NCBI GenBank assembly: GCA_948144175.1
Contig: CANXME010002068.1
Location: forward strand, 1,798,001 to 1,862,000
Direction of reading: 5' to 3'
Length of the DNA: 64,000 nucleotides
Source of the DNA: Closterium sp. NIES-65
Taxonomy: Eukaryota > Streptophyta > Zygnematophyceae > Desmidiales > Closteriaceae
Positions within the stretch are counted from its first letter, which is position 1. Each line of letters begins with the position of its first letter. The position numbers and the translations under genes were made by a program. The notes below the pieces were generated by a model that saw only the letters and a program-made list of their open reading frames with translations, searched no databases and was not told where the DNA came from. Shown here one piece after another: positions 1 to 9,859 of the stretch.

Positions 1-389
1 CTCAGCAACGAGAGCAGACGCAACAGCAGACTCAAAGGAAGGGTCAGTGACGACAGTAGCAAGAAGGCGAGTGACCGAAGGACTAGCAGCACGAAGGGAG
101 TCAAACTCCGGGTTAGCAAGAGAAGAGAGGACTCTAGAGGAGACGACAACGGGACACGCAGAAGCGCAGTGGAAGGACGCAGTGCCATCTGGTGTGTGCC
201 GGGGACCGCAGGAAGACGCGGACGTGCAGTACGACCACTAGTGCGAGCAGCACGAACAGGTGATGCGGGACGAGACGCAGGCTCACGACGATCAGCAAGA
301 CCTCCAGTAGGACCAGTGTAGGGAGAAGGAGCAGGTAGAGGGGAGGCGGGCGGTAACTGTGACTGCGACTGGACAGGCGGTGGACATTC

Positions 390-3300
390 TATGGGAGGAG
401 CAGGACCAGTAGAGGGCGGGAGACCAAGAACCTGCTCCAGGAGCGGAACGAAGTAGGGCCTCGGCCGCGCAGCGCCTCTAGAACCAGCAAGTACGGTACC
501 AGTACCCCCAGCGGCAGCACCAGCGGCAGCACCAGCGCCAGCAAAGCCTCCAGCTCCAAGAGCGCCAACTCCAGTACCCTCAGAAGCACCAGCGCGAGCA
601 GCACCGCCAGCGCCAACACCCCCAGCAGCTCCAGCTCCAGCAGCACCAACTCCGGTAGGAACGTCAGCACCAGTAGAAACACCAGCGCCAACACCCCCAG
701 CAGCTCCAGCTCCAGCAGCACCAACCCCAGTAGGACCGTCAGCACCAGCTGCCTTAGCAGCACCCCCAGACGCACCAGCACTAGTAGAAACACCAGCGCC
801 AACACCCCCAGCAGCTCTAGCTCCAGCAGCACCAACTCTAGTAGGACCGTCAGCACCAGCTGCCTCAGCAGCACCCCCAGACGCACCAGCACCAGTAGAA
901 ACACCAGCGCCAACACCCCCAGACTCAGCAACACGTCTCCAGCGGCGGGCGAACCACACGCGCAGCTCCTGTGGAGAGAGCGGCTCCCGCCTCGAGGAAG
1001 TACCGCCGGTGGCCACACGACCAGACCCAGCACCCCCAGGCTCCGAACCTCCACTCTCAGCACCCCGAGACCCGGCACCCGCAGACCCGGCACCCGCAGG
1101 CTCAGCACCTCTAGCAGCACCAGAGTATACAGCTACCTCGACAGGCTCGACTGCATCTACCTGGGACACACCTGAAGGGGCAGGACCCTGAGGAGGGAGA
1201 GGGTCTACCTGAGAAGCACTTGGCGCAAGGAAGAGCGGCGGCGGGGGGAGGGGCGCAGTGCGGTAGGGGAAGAGACGGTAATAAGGCACCGACTCGTCAA
1301 AGGTGACGTCCTGGGAGGACAGAACACGGCGCGTGGTGAGGTGGTAAAACTGCCAGCCAGGCGCGTCAGGGGGGAAGCCAAGGAAGTCGTAAGGAACAGC
1401 ACGGGGGACAGCTTGTCCGCAGACAAGTCGCAGACAAACGCCCGAGATCCCCAGACCCGAAACGCAGACGCATCGCCAACCTTCCCTGTCCACCGCAAGG
1501 CGGGGGAGGTCTCTGGCAAGGAGACCCTGGGCTGAAGGTTGAGCTGATGCGCGGCGTACTGAACCGCAAACGGCCACAGAAAATGGGGGGCAGCCGCATG
1601 CATCATGGACGTACGCGCGACGTCCATGACCATGCCATTGCGGCGCTCAGCAATCCCATTTTGCTGTGGAGAGGCCGGAAGCGTGAAGGTCTGGCGGATG
1701 CCCTGTGCCTGACAGAAGGCTCCCAGACGGGTAGAGGAAAACTCCCCTCCTCTGTCCGAGGGTAGACGCAAAACAGGAAAGTCCGAGCTGAAACTCACTC
1801 TGAGCTGGAGACGAGCTGCGCGGATCCAGTCGATCAACACCTCAGTGACGTCACCCTTGCTGCGCAAGGGGAAGACTGTGGTGTAACGCGAGTAGTCGTC
1901 AACGACCAGCAGAAAGTACCGCTCTCTCCCCTGCACACTGACGCGGGCTGGGCCCCACACGTCCATGTGTAGAGTCTGTAGCGGAGCCTCTGTCGGAGGA
2001 AACTTGGAGGAGTGAGGGGCGGCGCGCTGTCGCCCCTCGACACAGGGGACGCAGGTAGGGCTAGGCCCCGGAGGAAGGGGAGGGAGAGACCGAGGAAGAC
2101 CAGAGACAAGGACACGGGAGGCCATGCCTTGGAGACGAGGCAAGGAGGGGTGACCAAGGCGGTGGTGCCAAAGGAGAATCTGGTGGGACAGCAGACGACA
2201 CGAGCAGGGGGCAGACTCAGGACCAGACCTGGACGCCGCAGCAAACTCCTGACTCGACGCAGCTACCTGGGCAAACTCAGCAATAGGAGGTGACTCAGCA
2301 GTAAGGTTGTAAAGGCTCGACCCTGGCCGACGGGTGAACGTGGCCAAGTGTCGGCCTGTCCGAGCACACCTGCAGTGGGTCACTCGCTGACTCGCAGGAG
2401 TGAACTAGTCAACCCCTCGATCTTGTAGGTCCGCTCCACTCACCAAGTTCGTAGAGAACGAGAGGAGGTAGAGACCAAATAGGGTGCCAGAGGGGGCTGC
2501 AGGGCACGGAAGGACAGTGGAGAAGCTAGCAAGGATAGGACCCCCAGAGGGGTCTGCTAGGGAGACTGCAACCGGCTGACTAAGCGGCGTTAGAGTGGTG
2601 CGGTCTCGAAAGAAGGAGCGGGACGCACCCGAGTCCAGGGTGAAGGTGTGGAAGGCTTGAGCCGACGTAGTACCTGAGAGAGCAGACTCACCAGCACCTG
2701 GGGCGGCAGACGCACTGGTACCTGGGGCAGCAGACGCACTAGCACCTAGAGCAGCAGTCTCACCAGCACCTAGCGCAGCAGCCTCTATGCCCGGGTCAGG
2801 CGGTACACACAGGTAACAGGCACCCTCAACACTATCAGCAACAGCATACATGGCAGCAAGAATATCATCAAAGTCAAGATCAAAGATAACAACCCCGGCC
2901 TTAGCTTGATCTCCCCAGCGAGGGATCTCTGACGCCTCTGGGAACTGGCGACGCCACGCGTCCGTCAGGCGACCAAAGTAGCGCTGGGTGGAGTGTGGAC
3001 CCCCCCACTGCTCACCAGTGCGGTCGCCGGTACGGAGAACAGCAGAGGCAACAGAGGGCAAGAGGGGGGAGGGAGAACACCCCTCAAAGACGGGGGTGCG
3101 AGGGTCACCACGAGAGGCTCCTACAGCGACTATGCTCTTCTCTATCGCTAGGAGGGCCTTCTCGAGGAGGTCAACGATGAGAGTGGTGGGGCAAACAGAG
3201 AGGAAGTGGTCCCTGACTACACGGAGGGAGTCAGGGAGACGAGTGACTATGTAATAGAGGGTGATGTACATGGGGGGGGGGGGGGGGTTCTTGGCGCAGA

Positions 3301-3748
3301 ACTCAGCAGGAAGCGCAGTGCGGTAGCGAGTGTCACTAGTGCGGAGGTGCGTAATGAGGTCAGCAACAGTGGGAAAGGCAGCAAGGTCAGGGAAGAGGTA
3401 TGGTAGCATGAGGCGGCTCAGTGCTGTAGTGGCAGGGGAAGAGTAGCGTGCAACTACAGCGTCGTACAAGGTCTGAGCACTCTTGTACTGGCTAAAGTGT
3501 GCACGCTCAGTGGTCGGTAAGTGGCGGCGCACAGCAAGGCGAGCAGCAGTGTCACGTGTGGCCCACTGTGAGCGAACAGTGGCGTCAGCATCAGCAGCAG
3601 GGGCAGGGGAGGCACTAGAAGTGAGGTCAAACAGGGAGAGGCCGTCTGCCCTATCGCACTGCAGGAAAAGCTGCAGATCATCTACCCAGACCTCAAAGTC
3701 CACTGCCCGACCCTCAGCGTCAAAGGTGAGAACGCTAGGGGAAGCCAT
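390..3748 (-). pseudogene. Element A gag-protease-integrase region
   Basis: Fossil polyprotein region. Gag begins near 3748 with MASPSVLTFDAEGRAVDFEVW. The protease motif LDSGASRSFF lies around 2600-2650. The GAG-pre-integrase motif WHHRLGHPSLPRL lies around 2130-2180, and the integrase core (HMDVWGPA, VVDDYSRYT, SDRGGEF, SPQQNGIAERR) around 1560-1970. The part at about 390-1200 is the low-complexity spacer between integrase and RT, built from a roughly 15 bp minisatellite. The order of parts is that of copia elements. The coding part is broken in several places and I infer no present function. Confidence 0.85.
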
Positions 3749-3754
3749 AACAGC

Positions 3755-4158
3755 TGGAGGCAGGGCAGTGCAGTGGCAGAGACTGTGCTCTTACCTGGTA
3801 GGTGGAGCGATCGGGCTGCTCGGCGGCTCGGCTGTCGGGAGACTCTGCTGCAGGGCGGCTCAGCTGCTGGGCAGCTCGGCTGCTGGGCGGCTCGGCTGCT
3901 GGGCGGCTCGGCTGCTGGCGCGGGGCGGCTCGGCTGTCGGGCGGCTCGGCTGCTGGGCGGCTCGGCTGCTGGGCGGCTCGGCTGCTGGGCGGCTTGGCTG
4001 CACGGTGCTGGGCGGCTCGGCTGTCGGGCGGCTCGGCTGCTGGGCGGCTCGGGAGGGCGGGCGGCTCAGGTGGCCAGCGGTTCGGCTGCTCGGCGTTGCG
4101 GGCGCTGGGAGGCGGGGTCGCAGGTGGTGGCGAGGTCGCAGATGGCGGCGGGCCGCAA
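3755..4158 (-). repeat. Leader tandem repeat, about 16 bp unit (GGGCGGCTCGGCTGCT)
   Basis: Degenerate tandem array between the insertion of element B and the gag start. The open frames across it, in several phases on both strands, are repeat artefacts. The same unit recurs in the leaders of C (about 7040-7280) and G (about 61330-61550). Confidence 0.8.
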
Positions 4159-4163
4159 GGGTG

Positions 4164-4419
4164 TGTCAACTTATATTTGTAACTGCCTGTAGCTGTAGTT
4201 AGTGTAGTTATTTAAACTTTGTGTGGTGGTGCACCTTATGTGTTTCCTTTGCTATATGTACTTCTAACCCTATAGTGAAGCAAACATTCTCCCAACTTTT
4301 CTCAACTCACTCGATACTCTCCCCTAGGATCAACCCGCTCGACATTCAAGTAGGGCCTAGGCTACTAAGCCTAGGCCCTAGATTAATCTACACTTTAACT
4401 CTCGTTCTCAATTTCGACA
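4164..4419 (+). repeat. 5' LTR of element B
   Basis: 256 bp. Near 4349-4375 it holds the palindrome GGCCTAGGCT...AGCCTAGGCC, also seen in the LTRs at 27749-27957 and 56548-56801. Confidence 0.92.
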
Positions 4420-4479
4420 TGTTATCGGAGCTTTTTACGACCTGGCCTGTGGGCCCGCCCTACGCTTCCGCTATGATTT

Positions 4480-4712
4480 TTCGGTCGCGCGCCTAGGGCG
4501 CGTGACGATTTTTACTTAGTCCCGCCCACGGGTGTGTGACTCCTACTCTGCCCGTCGCGCGCCCCGAGGCACGCGACGGTGCCCTTCATCTGCCCATCGT
4601 GCGCCCCGTGGCACACGATGGTGCCCTGCTCGTCGTGCGCCCCTAGGCGCACGATCGGGCCCTTTTTCTTCTACTACCCGTCGTGCGCCCCGTGGCACTG
4701 GCACGCGACGGG
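4480..4712 (+). other. Array of about five short hairpins in element B
   Basis: Successive inverted repeats of about 28 nt lie downstream of the primer-binding site, with stems such as CCGTCGCG/CGCGACGG (about 4552-4579) and CCATCGTG/CACGATGG (about 4594-4621), an inner GCC/GGC pair and a four-base loop. Stem bases differ between copies, yet pairing is kept. Similar arrays occur in the elements at 12119-13617, 31698-33057 and 56548-57672. Confidence 0.7.
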
Positions 4713-5210
4713 CCTTTCCGCCCCTGCTCTCCCTGAAGCCGCCCCTGACCCATCTGCACCGACACCTTTTCGCCGCTCTGCGGCTTTCTTCCTTCCCACC
4801 CCCTTCTTCCTTTGTCTCCCTGCAGCCGTGGGGAGGAGGGTATGGGGGTGGAGGGTGTTGGAGTGTGGGGTCAACTCTCTCCCTTCCCCTCCTCCTTCTT
4901 TCAGTCCCACCGCTGCAGCTGCCGCTGGGGGGGGAGGGTGTGAGGATGTGGGGGAGCAGGGGGAGTGGTACCCGGGTGGCGGGTGTGAGGCAACATGCAG
5001 CCATCCCTCTACCTCTCCTCTCTTCCCCCCTTCTCTGCTGCTCCTGCAGCAGTGTGGGGGAGGGGAAGGAGGAGGGTGAGGAGATGGAGGGGGTGACCAC
5101 TTAGTGTCAGCCCGCCTGCATTACCTGCTGTTGCTTGCCTTTTATTTTGCATGTGTACACCTGCAGGTTGCATTCTGCACATACTCCTGCTGCAGGCAGT
5201 TATGGGGGAG

Positions 5211-5466
5211 TGTCAACTTATATTTGTAACTGCCTGTAGCTGTAGTTAGTGTAGTTATTTAAACTTTGTGTGGTGGTGCACCTTATGTGTTTCCTTTGCT
5301 ATATGTACTTCTAACCCTATAGTGAAGCAAACATTCTCCCAACTTTTCTCAACTCACTCGATACTCTCCCCTAGGATCAACCCGCTCGACATTCAAGTAG
5401 GGCCTAGGCTACTAAGCCTAGGCCCTAGATTAATCTACACTTTAACTCTCGTTCTCAATTTCGACA
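5211..5466 (+). repeat. 3' LTR of element B
   Basis: Identical by eye to the 5' LTR, and followed by the GGGTG duplication. Confidence 0.92.
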
Positions 5467-5471
5467 GGGTG

Positions 5472-5770
5472 GGCGGGGCCGCGGTGGCGACGGGTCCGAA
5501 GTGGGGCCTAAGTGGGGCCGTAGAGGGGCCGACGGGGCCAAAGTGGGACCGTAGCGGGGCCGCAGCGGGGCCTAAGCCGGGCCGAAGCGGGGCCGTAGCG
5601 GGGCCTAAGCGGGGCCGTTGCGGGGCCGTAGCGGGGCCGTAGCGGGGCCGTAGCGGGGCCGTAGCGGCCTAAGCGAGGCCGTAGAGGGCGGCTCGAGGGG
5701 CAGTAAGGGTGGCCAATAGGGGCCACTAAGGCGGCTCGAGGCGCTACTCGAGTTAGGAGCTAAGCGCGCT
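5472..5770 (-). repeat. Leader tandem repeat, about 11 bp unit (CCCCGCTACGG)
   Basis: GC-rich direct repeats (GGGGCCGTAGC on the plus strand) between the primer-binding side of element A and the insertion of element B. The same unit forms the much longer array at 60640-61210 in the sister element. Confidence 0.8.
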
Positions 5771-5845
5771 CCGGGTAGGGAAGGAAAAAAAAAGTTCGTG
5801 GTGGGCCCTAGGCAGTATTCCCACTCGGGAACCTGCTCGATACCA

Positions 5846-5977
5846 TGACGAGAAGTGAGAATGGAATGAATGAACTATGAAACAGTTGGGTATAAGTACT
5901 AGCCCTAATTGGGTTGTACCCCTTATGGGCTACCCCACTACAGCCTACACAAATGTATAAGCTATAATGTTCTGACA
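5846..5977 (-). repeat. 5' LTR of element A
   Basis: 132 bp, TGTCAGAAC...CGTCA on the minus strand, with the primer-binding site directly inside. It carries the LTR core (GTAGTGGGGTAGCC, GGGGTACAACCC) found in the other short-LTR copias of the window. It is close to the LTR at 60338-60469. Confidence 0.9.
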
Positions 5978-6076
5978 CGAGTACTGCATGCTGCTGACTG
6001 GACAAGGCCACGTCACCAGTAGCGACACTCGAGAAGCGAAGGGGAGTGTTGGAAACAAGAAATGGACGCTTCTTAT

Positions 6077-6207
6077 TGTCAGAACATAATAGCTTATGCT
6101 TTTTTGTAGGCTCTAGTGGGGTATCCCATAGGGGGTACAACCCAATTAGGGTTAGTACTTGTACCCACTTCACTCATAGTTCATTCATTCTCGTTCTCAC
6201 TTTCTCA
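6077..6207 (+). repeat. 5' LTR of element C
   Basis: About 131 bp, TGTCAGAAC...TTCTCA, followed directly by the primer-binding site. It shares the core of the A and G LTRs. Confidence 0.88.
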
Positions 6208-6409
6208 TGGTATCGAGCAGGTTCCCTCGTGGGAACTGTTCCTAGGGCCCACCGATCCTCCCTTTTTGTCCTGCCCGGGGCGCGTCCTGCCCCTGCCCGA
6301 AGCGCGCCTAGGGTCGCGCCCTCCTTAGCGGCCCGTCGCGTCGCCCTTAGCGGCTCGTCGCGTCGCCCTTAGCGGCCGCGTCGCGCAGCCCTAACGGCCG
6401 CGTCGCGCC

Positions 6410-6960
6410 GCCCTTTCACAAGCGGCCCGTCGCCGCCCTTCTCCTGCGGCCCGCCGCCCTCAACTGCGGCCCCGCCGCCCTCAACTGCGGCCCCGCCGCC
6501 CTTCTCTACGGCCCTGCCGCTTTCACCTGCGGCCCCGCCGCCCTCAACTACTGCGGCCTCGCCGCCCTCAACTGCTGCGGCCCCGCCGCCCTCAACTGCG
6601 GCCCCGCCACCCTCAACTGTTGCGGCCTCGCCGCCCTTAACTGCTGCGGCCCCGCCGCCCTCAACTGCGGCCCCGCCGCCCTTCTCTGCGGCCCCGCCGC
6701 CCTCTCCTGCGGCCCCGCTGCTCTCACCTGCGGCCCCGCCGCTTTCACCTGCGGCCCCGTCGCCCTCAACTGCTGCGGCCCCGCCGCCCTCAACTACTGC
6801 GGCCCCGCCGCCCTCAACTGCGGCCCCACCGCCCTTCTCTGCAGCCCCGCCGCCCTCTGCTGCGGCCCCGCCGCTCTCACCTGCGGCCTCGCCGCTTTCA
6901 CCTGCGGCCCCGCCATTCTCGTTGGCGGCCCCACCGCTCTCATCTGCGGCCCCGTCACCT
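6410..6960 (+). repeat. Leader tandem repeat (GCGGCCCCGCCGCCCTCAACT unit)
   Basis: About 550 bp of degenerate roughly 20 bp units with a CGGCCCCGCCGCC core. Long frames on both strands (for example Gly-Ala repeats on the minus strand) come from the repeat and are not called as genes. Confidence 0.85.
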
Positions 6961-7349
6961 GCTGCAGCGCCGCCCGCCACCCGGGATTCCCGACCCGCCC
7001 CACCCAGCCGAGCAGCCAACCGCCGCGCCGCCCTGCTGCAGCACCGTCGAGCCGCCCGGGCAACCGAGCAGCCGGACAGCCGGCCGCCGAGCCGCCCAGC
7101 AGCCCTGCAGCCGAGTCGCCCAGCAACCGAGCCGCCCTGCAGCTGAGCCGCCCAGCAGCCGAGCCGCTGTACAGTCGAGCCACCGGACCGCCGAGCCGCA
7201 CTACAGCCGAGCCGCCCAGCAGCTCAGTAGCCGAGCCACCGATCTGCCGAGCCGCCCTATTGCCGAGCCGCCCGAGCTGCCCTGTCCGGTGAGCACATTG
7301 CCTCTCTTGCTACACTGCCCTCACCCTACTGTTGCACTGCTAGTCTACT

Positions 7350-8980
7350 GTGGTCATGGCTACCCCTAGTGTCCTCGCTTTTGACGCTGAGGGTCGCGCC
7401 ATTGACTTTGACGTCTGGGTAGATGACCTGCAGCTGTTCTTACAGTGCGATAGGGCAGACGGTCGCTCTCTCTTTGACCTCACCTCTGGTGCCTCTCCTG
7501 CCCCTGCTGCTGATGCTGATGCCACTGTTCGCTCCCAGTGGGCCACGCGCGACGCTGCTGCACGTCTTGCTGTGCGTCGCCACCTCCCTACCTCCGAGCG
7601 TGCGCACTTTAGTCAGTACAAGAGTGCTCAGACCTTGTACGACGCTGTAGTTGCGCGCTACTCCTCCCCTGCCACCACTGCACTGAGCCGTCTCATGCTA
7701 CCGTACCTCTTCCCTGACCTTGCTGCCTTTCCCACTGTCGCTGACCTCATTACACACCTCCGCACTAGTGACACTCGCTACCGTGCTGCGCTTCCTGCTA
7801 ACTTCTGCGCCAAGAACCCCCCCCCCAAGTACATCACTCTCTACTACATAGTCACTCGCCTCCCTGACTCCCTTTGCGTAGTCAGGGACCACTTCCTCTC
7901 AGTCTGTCCCACCACTCTCACTGTTGACCTCCTCAAGAAGTCCCTTCTAGCAGCCGAGAAGAGCATAGTCGCTGTAGGGGCCTCTCGTGGTGACCCGCGC
8001 ACCCCCATCTTTGAGGGGTGCTCCCCCTCCCCCCTTCTGCCCTCTGTTGCCTCTGCTGCTACGGCCAACCTCCTTGGTCTTGAGTCGGTCGGTGCGGCGT
8101 CCGCCCCTAGCGGGAGACGCCGCTCTGGCAAGGGCAAGGGGGGCAAAGGCGTTGGAGGAGCGAGCGGGAGCGGTGGAGGTGGAGACGGCGGGGGGAGTGG
8201 GGGTGGCGCTGGGAGTGGAGGTGGGGGAGGAGGTGTCGGTGGCGGCAGCGGAGGCGGCAGCGGCGGTGGTGGTGGGAGCGGGGGTGGCGGAGGTGGTGGC
8301 GGTGGAGGCGGAGGCGGAGGCGGCAGTGGTAGCGGAGGAGGCGGAGGCGGCGGAGGCGGCGGGGGTGCCGGTGGAGCTGGTCCCGGGTCTACACAGAGGA
8401 GTGGTTCCGGCGGTGGCCAGCGCCAGCAGCAGCAGCGCGGTCGTGAGACACTGTCCCCTCAGCAGCGCCGTGACTGGTACACTGCACGCCAGCGGGGTGG
8501 GGGTTTTGGTCCGTGCACCTACGTCCTGCGCAGCGGCGACCGTGCGGGTGAGCTGTGTGGGGGTGCGCACCCAACCCAGCGCTGCTTTGGCCGCCTGATG
8601 GACGCGTGGCGTCGCCAGTTCCCGGAGGCCACAGAGATCCCTCGCTGGGGCGAGCTGTCTAGGGCGAGAGTTGCTATCTATGATCTTGATTTTGATGCTA
8701 TTCTTTCTGACATGTATGATGTGTCCATTAGTGATGAGGGTGACTGTTACCGGTGTTTCCCGCCCGATCCGGGCATTGGGACTCCTGCTCTAGGTACTGG
8801 TGAGGCTGCTGCCCTAGGTGCTTGTGACGCTGCTGCTCTAGGTGCTAGTGCGTGTGCGTGCTCAGGTACTGGTGAGTCTGCGCTCTCAGGTACTGCGTCG
8901 GCCTCGGCCTCCCTCACCTTCACCCTTGACTCGGGGGCTTCTCGCTCCTTCTTTCGGGACCGCACCACACTCACGCCCTA
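7350..8980 (+). pseudogene. Element C gag and start of protease
   Basis: Gag starts MATPSVLAFDAEGRAIDFDVW after a repeat leader. It has a helical capsid-like N-terminal part (about 7350-8040, with YSSPATTALSRLMLPYLFP and YITLYYIVTRLPDS) and a basic stretch GRRRSGKGKGGKG near 8110. A long Gly/Ser tract follows at 8155-8375, then a QRQQQQ stretch. A cysteine/histidine cluster C-X13-C-X3-H-X4-C lies at about 8514-8586, where copia Gag normally has a zinc knuckle. The protease motif LDSGASRSFFRD lies at about 8925-8965, close to where the element stops. Confidence 0.8.
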
Positions 8981-9854
8981 CCTGCGGCCCTACCGCCGCA
9001 CTACATGCGGCCCGTCGCCCTACCCGTCGCGGCCCCGGCCCCGTCCCCGCCTTCCCCCCCCCCTTTTCCCGTCGCCTGTCGAGGCGACCTGAGGGGCGAG
9101 CGGTGGGGTGTCGGGTATGGGGGTGGCCGGTGTGCCTTCCTCCCTTTGCTCCTCCTCCTCCTTCGTCTCCCACTGCTGCAGCTGTCGCTGAGGGGGGTGG
9201 TTGTGTGGGAGACTGGGGTTTAGGGTTTAAGGGGGGTGCGTGGGAGTGGAGCTAGGGGTGTAGCAGCGGGTGTGTATCAGGGGGGTGGGACTGTCTGCGG
9301 GAGGTTGAATGGAGGCTGCCAGCATGTTGTCCGCAGCACCTGTAGTCCGGGGCGTTGTCCCGGTAGCCCAGTGAGCTTGTCGCTGCGCTAGTCGCCTGTG
9401 GGTCCGTTGCCCGTCTGCCGCTACTTAAGCCGCGGGGCCTGTTGCTCCTGTAGTCCGGGCGCTTAGTCCGGTAGCCATTGTGCTCGCCACTCCTGTTGCC
9501 CGTGTGTCTGCAGCTTCAGCCGCCGTCTTCTATCTCCTCTCCTCTCACTCTCCCTCCTCCTCACTTGCCCGTTGTGACTACCACTAGCTTTGCTCATAAT
9601 TGTGAACTCTAAACTATTGCTTCTTGAACTTGTGCTCAGAATGTGTGGTGACATTGTGATCCACCCTGAGCTTGTACTGCTTTTCCTGCTCTGCTGATTA
9701 CACCCCACTTTGGCTATGGGGGTGTGTCAGAATATTATCTTATGCTCTAGCCTGTAGTGGGGTGCTCTATAGCGAGTACAACCCTTCTAGGGTTTTGCTA
9801 TTTGTATCCTCATTCCTGCTAGTTCAATCCCCTTTCTTTCTTCTAATTTTGTTA
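8981..9854 (+). mobile_element. 3' part of an LTR element (D-like), with its 3' LTR, inserted in chromovirus E
   Basis: The internal part 8981-9724 resembles the GC-rich internal part of the element at 12119-13617. It ends in the 3' UTR block GTGGTGACATTGTGATCCACC and polypurine tract CTATGGGGGTG. LTR 9725-9854 follows, then GGGTA (9855-9859), the reverse complement of the TACCC at 57673-57677 beside the sister LTR 57543-57672. The two LTRs are therefore best read as the two ends of one insertion, now about 48 kb apart. Confidence 0.75.
9725..9854 (+). repeat. LTR beside the chromovirus (left copy)
   Basis: 130 bp, TGTCAGAATATT... to the boundary with gypsy sequence. It pairs with 57543-57672, which is in reverse orientation. 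Confidence 0.85.
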
Positions 9855-9859
9855 GGGTA

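Larger units (their letters stand above)
4164..5466 (+). mobile_element. Non-autonomous LTR retrotransposon B (TRIM/LARD-like), LTRs identical
   Basis: Two 256 bp LTRs (4164-4419 and 5211-5466; TGTCAAC...TTTCGACA) are identical by eye. The target duplication is GGGTG (4159-4163 and 5467-5471). The primer-binding site TGTTATCGGAGC starts at 4420 and the polypurine stretch TTATGGGGGAG ends at 5210. The roughly 790 bp internal part has no gag or pol. It is GC-rich and holds a row of short hairpins. Open frames across it are on both strands and look like GC artefacts. It sits in the leader of element A. Identical LTRs mean a very recent insertion that needed a partner's proteins. Confidence 0.93.
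1..5977 (-). mobile_element. Copia LTR retrotransposon A (partial, runs off left edge)
   Basis: Ty1/copia element read on the minus strand. Its 5' LTR is at 5846-5977 and the primer-binding site TGGTATCGAGCAGG at 5832-5845. A long repetitive leader follows, then gag, protease, integrase and a repeat-rich spacer. RT, RNase H and the 3' LTR lie beyond base 1. The leader is interrupted by element B. The body looks broken in several places. Gag and LTR are very close to those of the plus-strand element at 60338-64000. The 5 bases outside the LTR are CGAGT; the matching duplication is off-window. Confidence 0.9.
6077..8980 (+). mobile_element. Copia LTR retrotransposon C (5' part only)
   Basis: The 5' LTR is 6077-6207 with CTTAT outside it. 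The primer-binding site TGGTATCGAGCAGG starts at 6208. A repeat-rich leader runs to about 7340 and gag from 7350 to the protease motif at about 8930. Around 8980 the sequence changes abruptly into the GC-rich internal part of a non-autonomous-type element that ends in a different LTR (9725-9854). The element is therefore incomplete, and the join is a recombination or rearrangement junction. Confidence 0.85.

Noticed and set aside
4543-5100. Long open frames on both strands in element B (proline/arginine-rich)
   Set aside because: Overlapping frames in several phases of a GC-rich, hairpin-rich, non-coding element; no domain and no codon signal.
6369-7019. Gly-Ala repeat protein on the minus strand of element C leader
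   Set aside because: Directly explained by the GCGGCCCCGCCGCC tandem repeat in the leader of a plus-strand element.
7947-8570. Thr/Ala/Ser-rich frame opposite gag
   Set aside because: Shadow of the glycine-coding tract on the other strand; the same shadow appears opposite gag in H, M and G.
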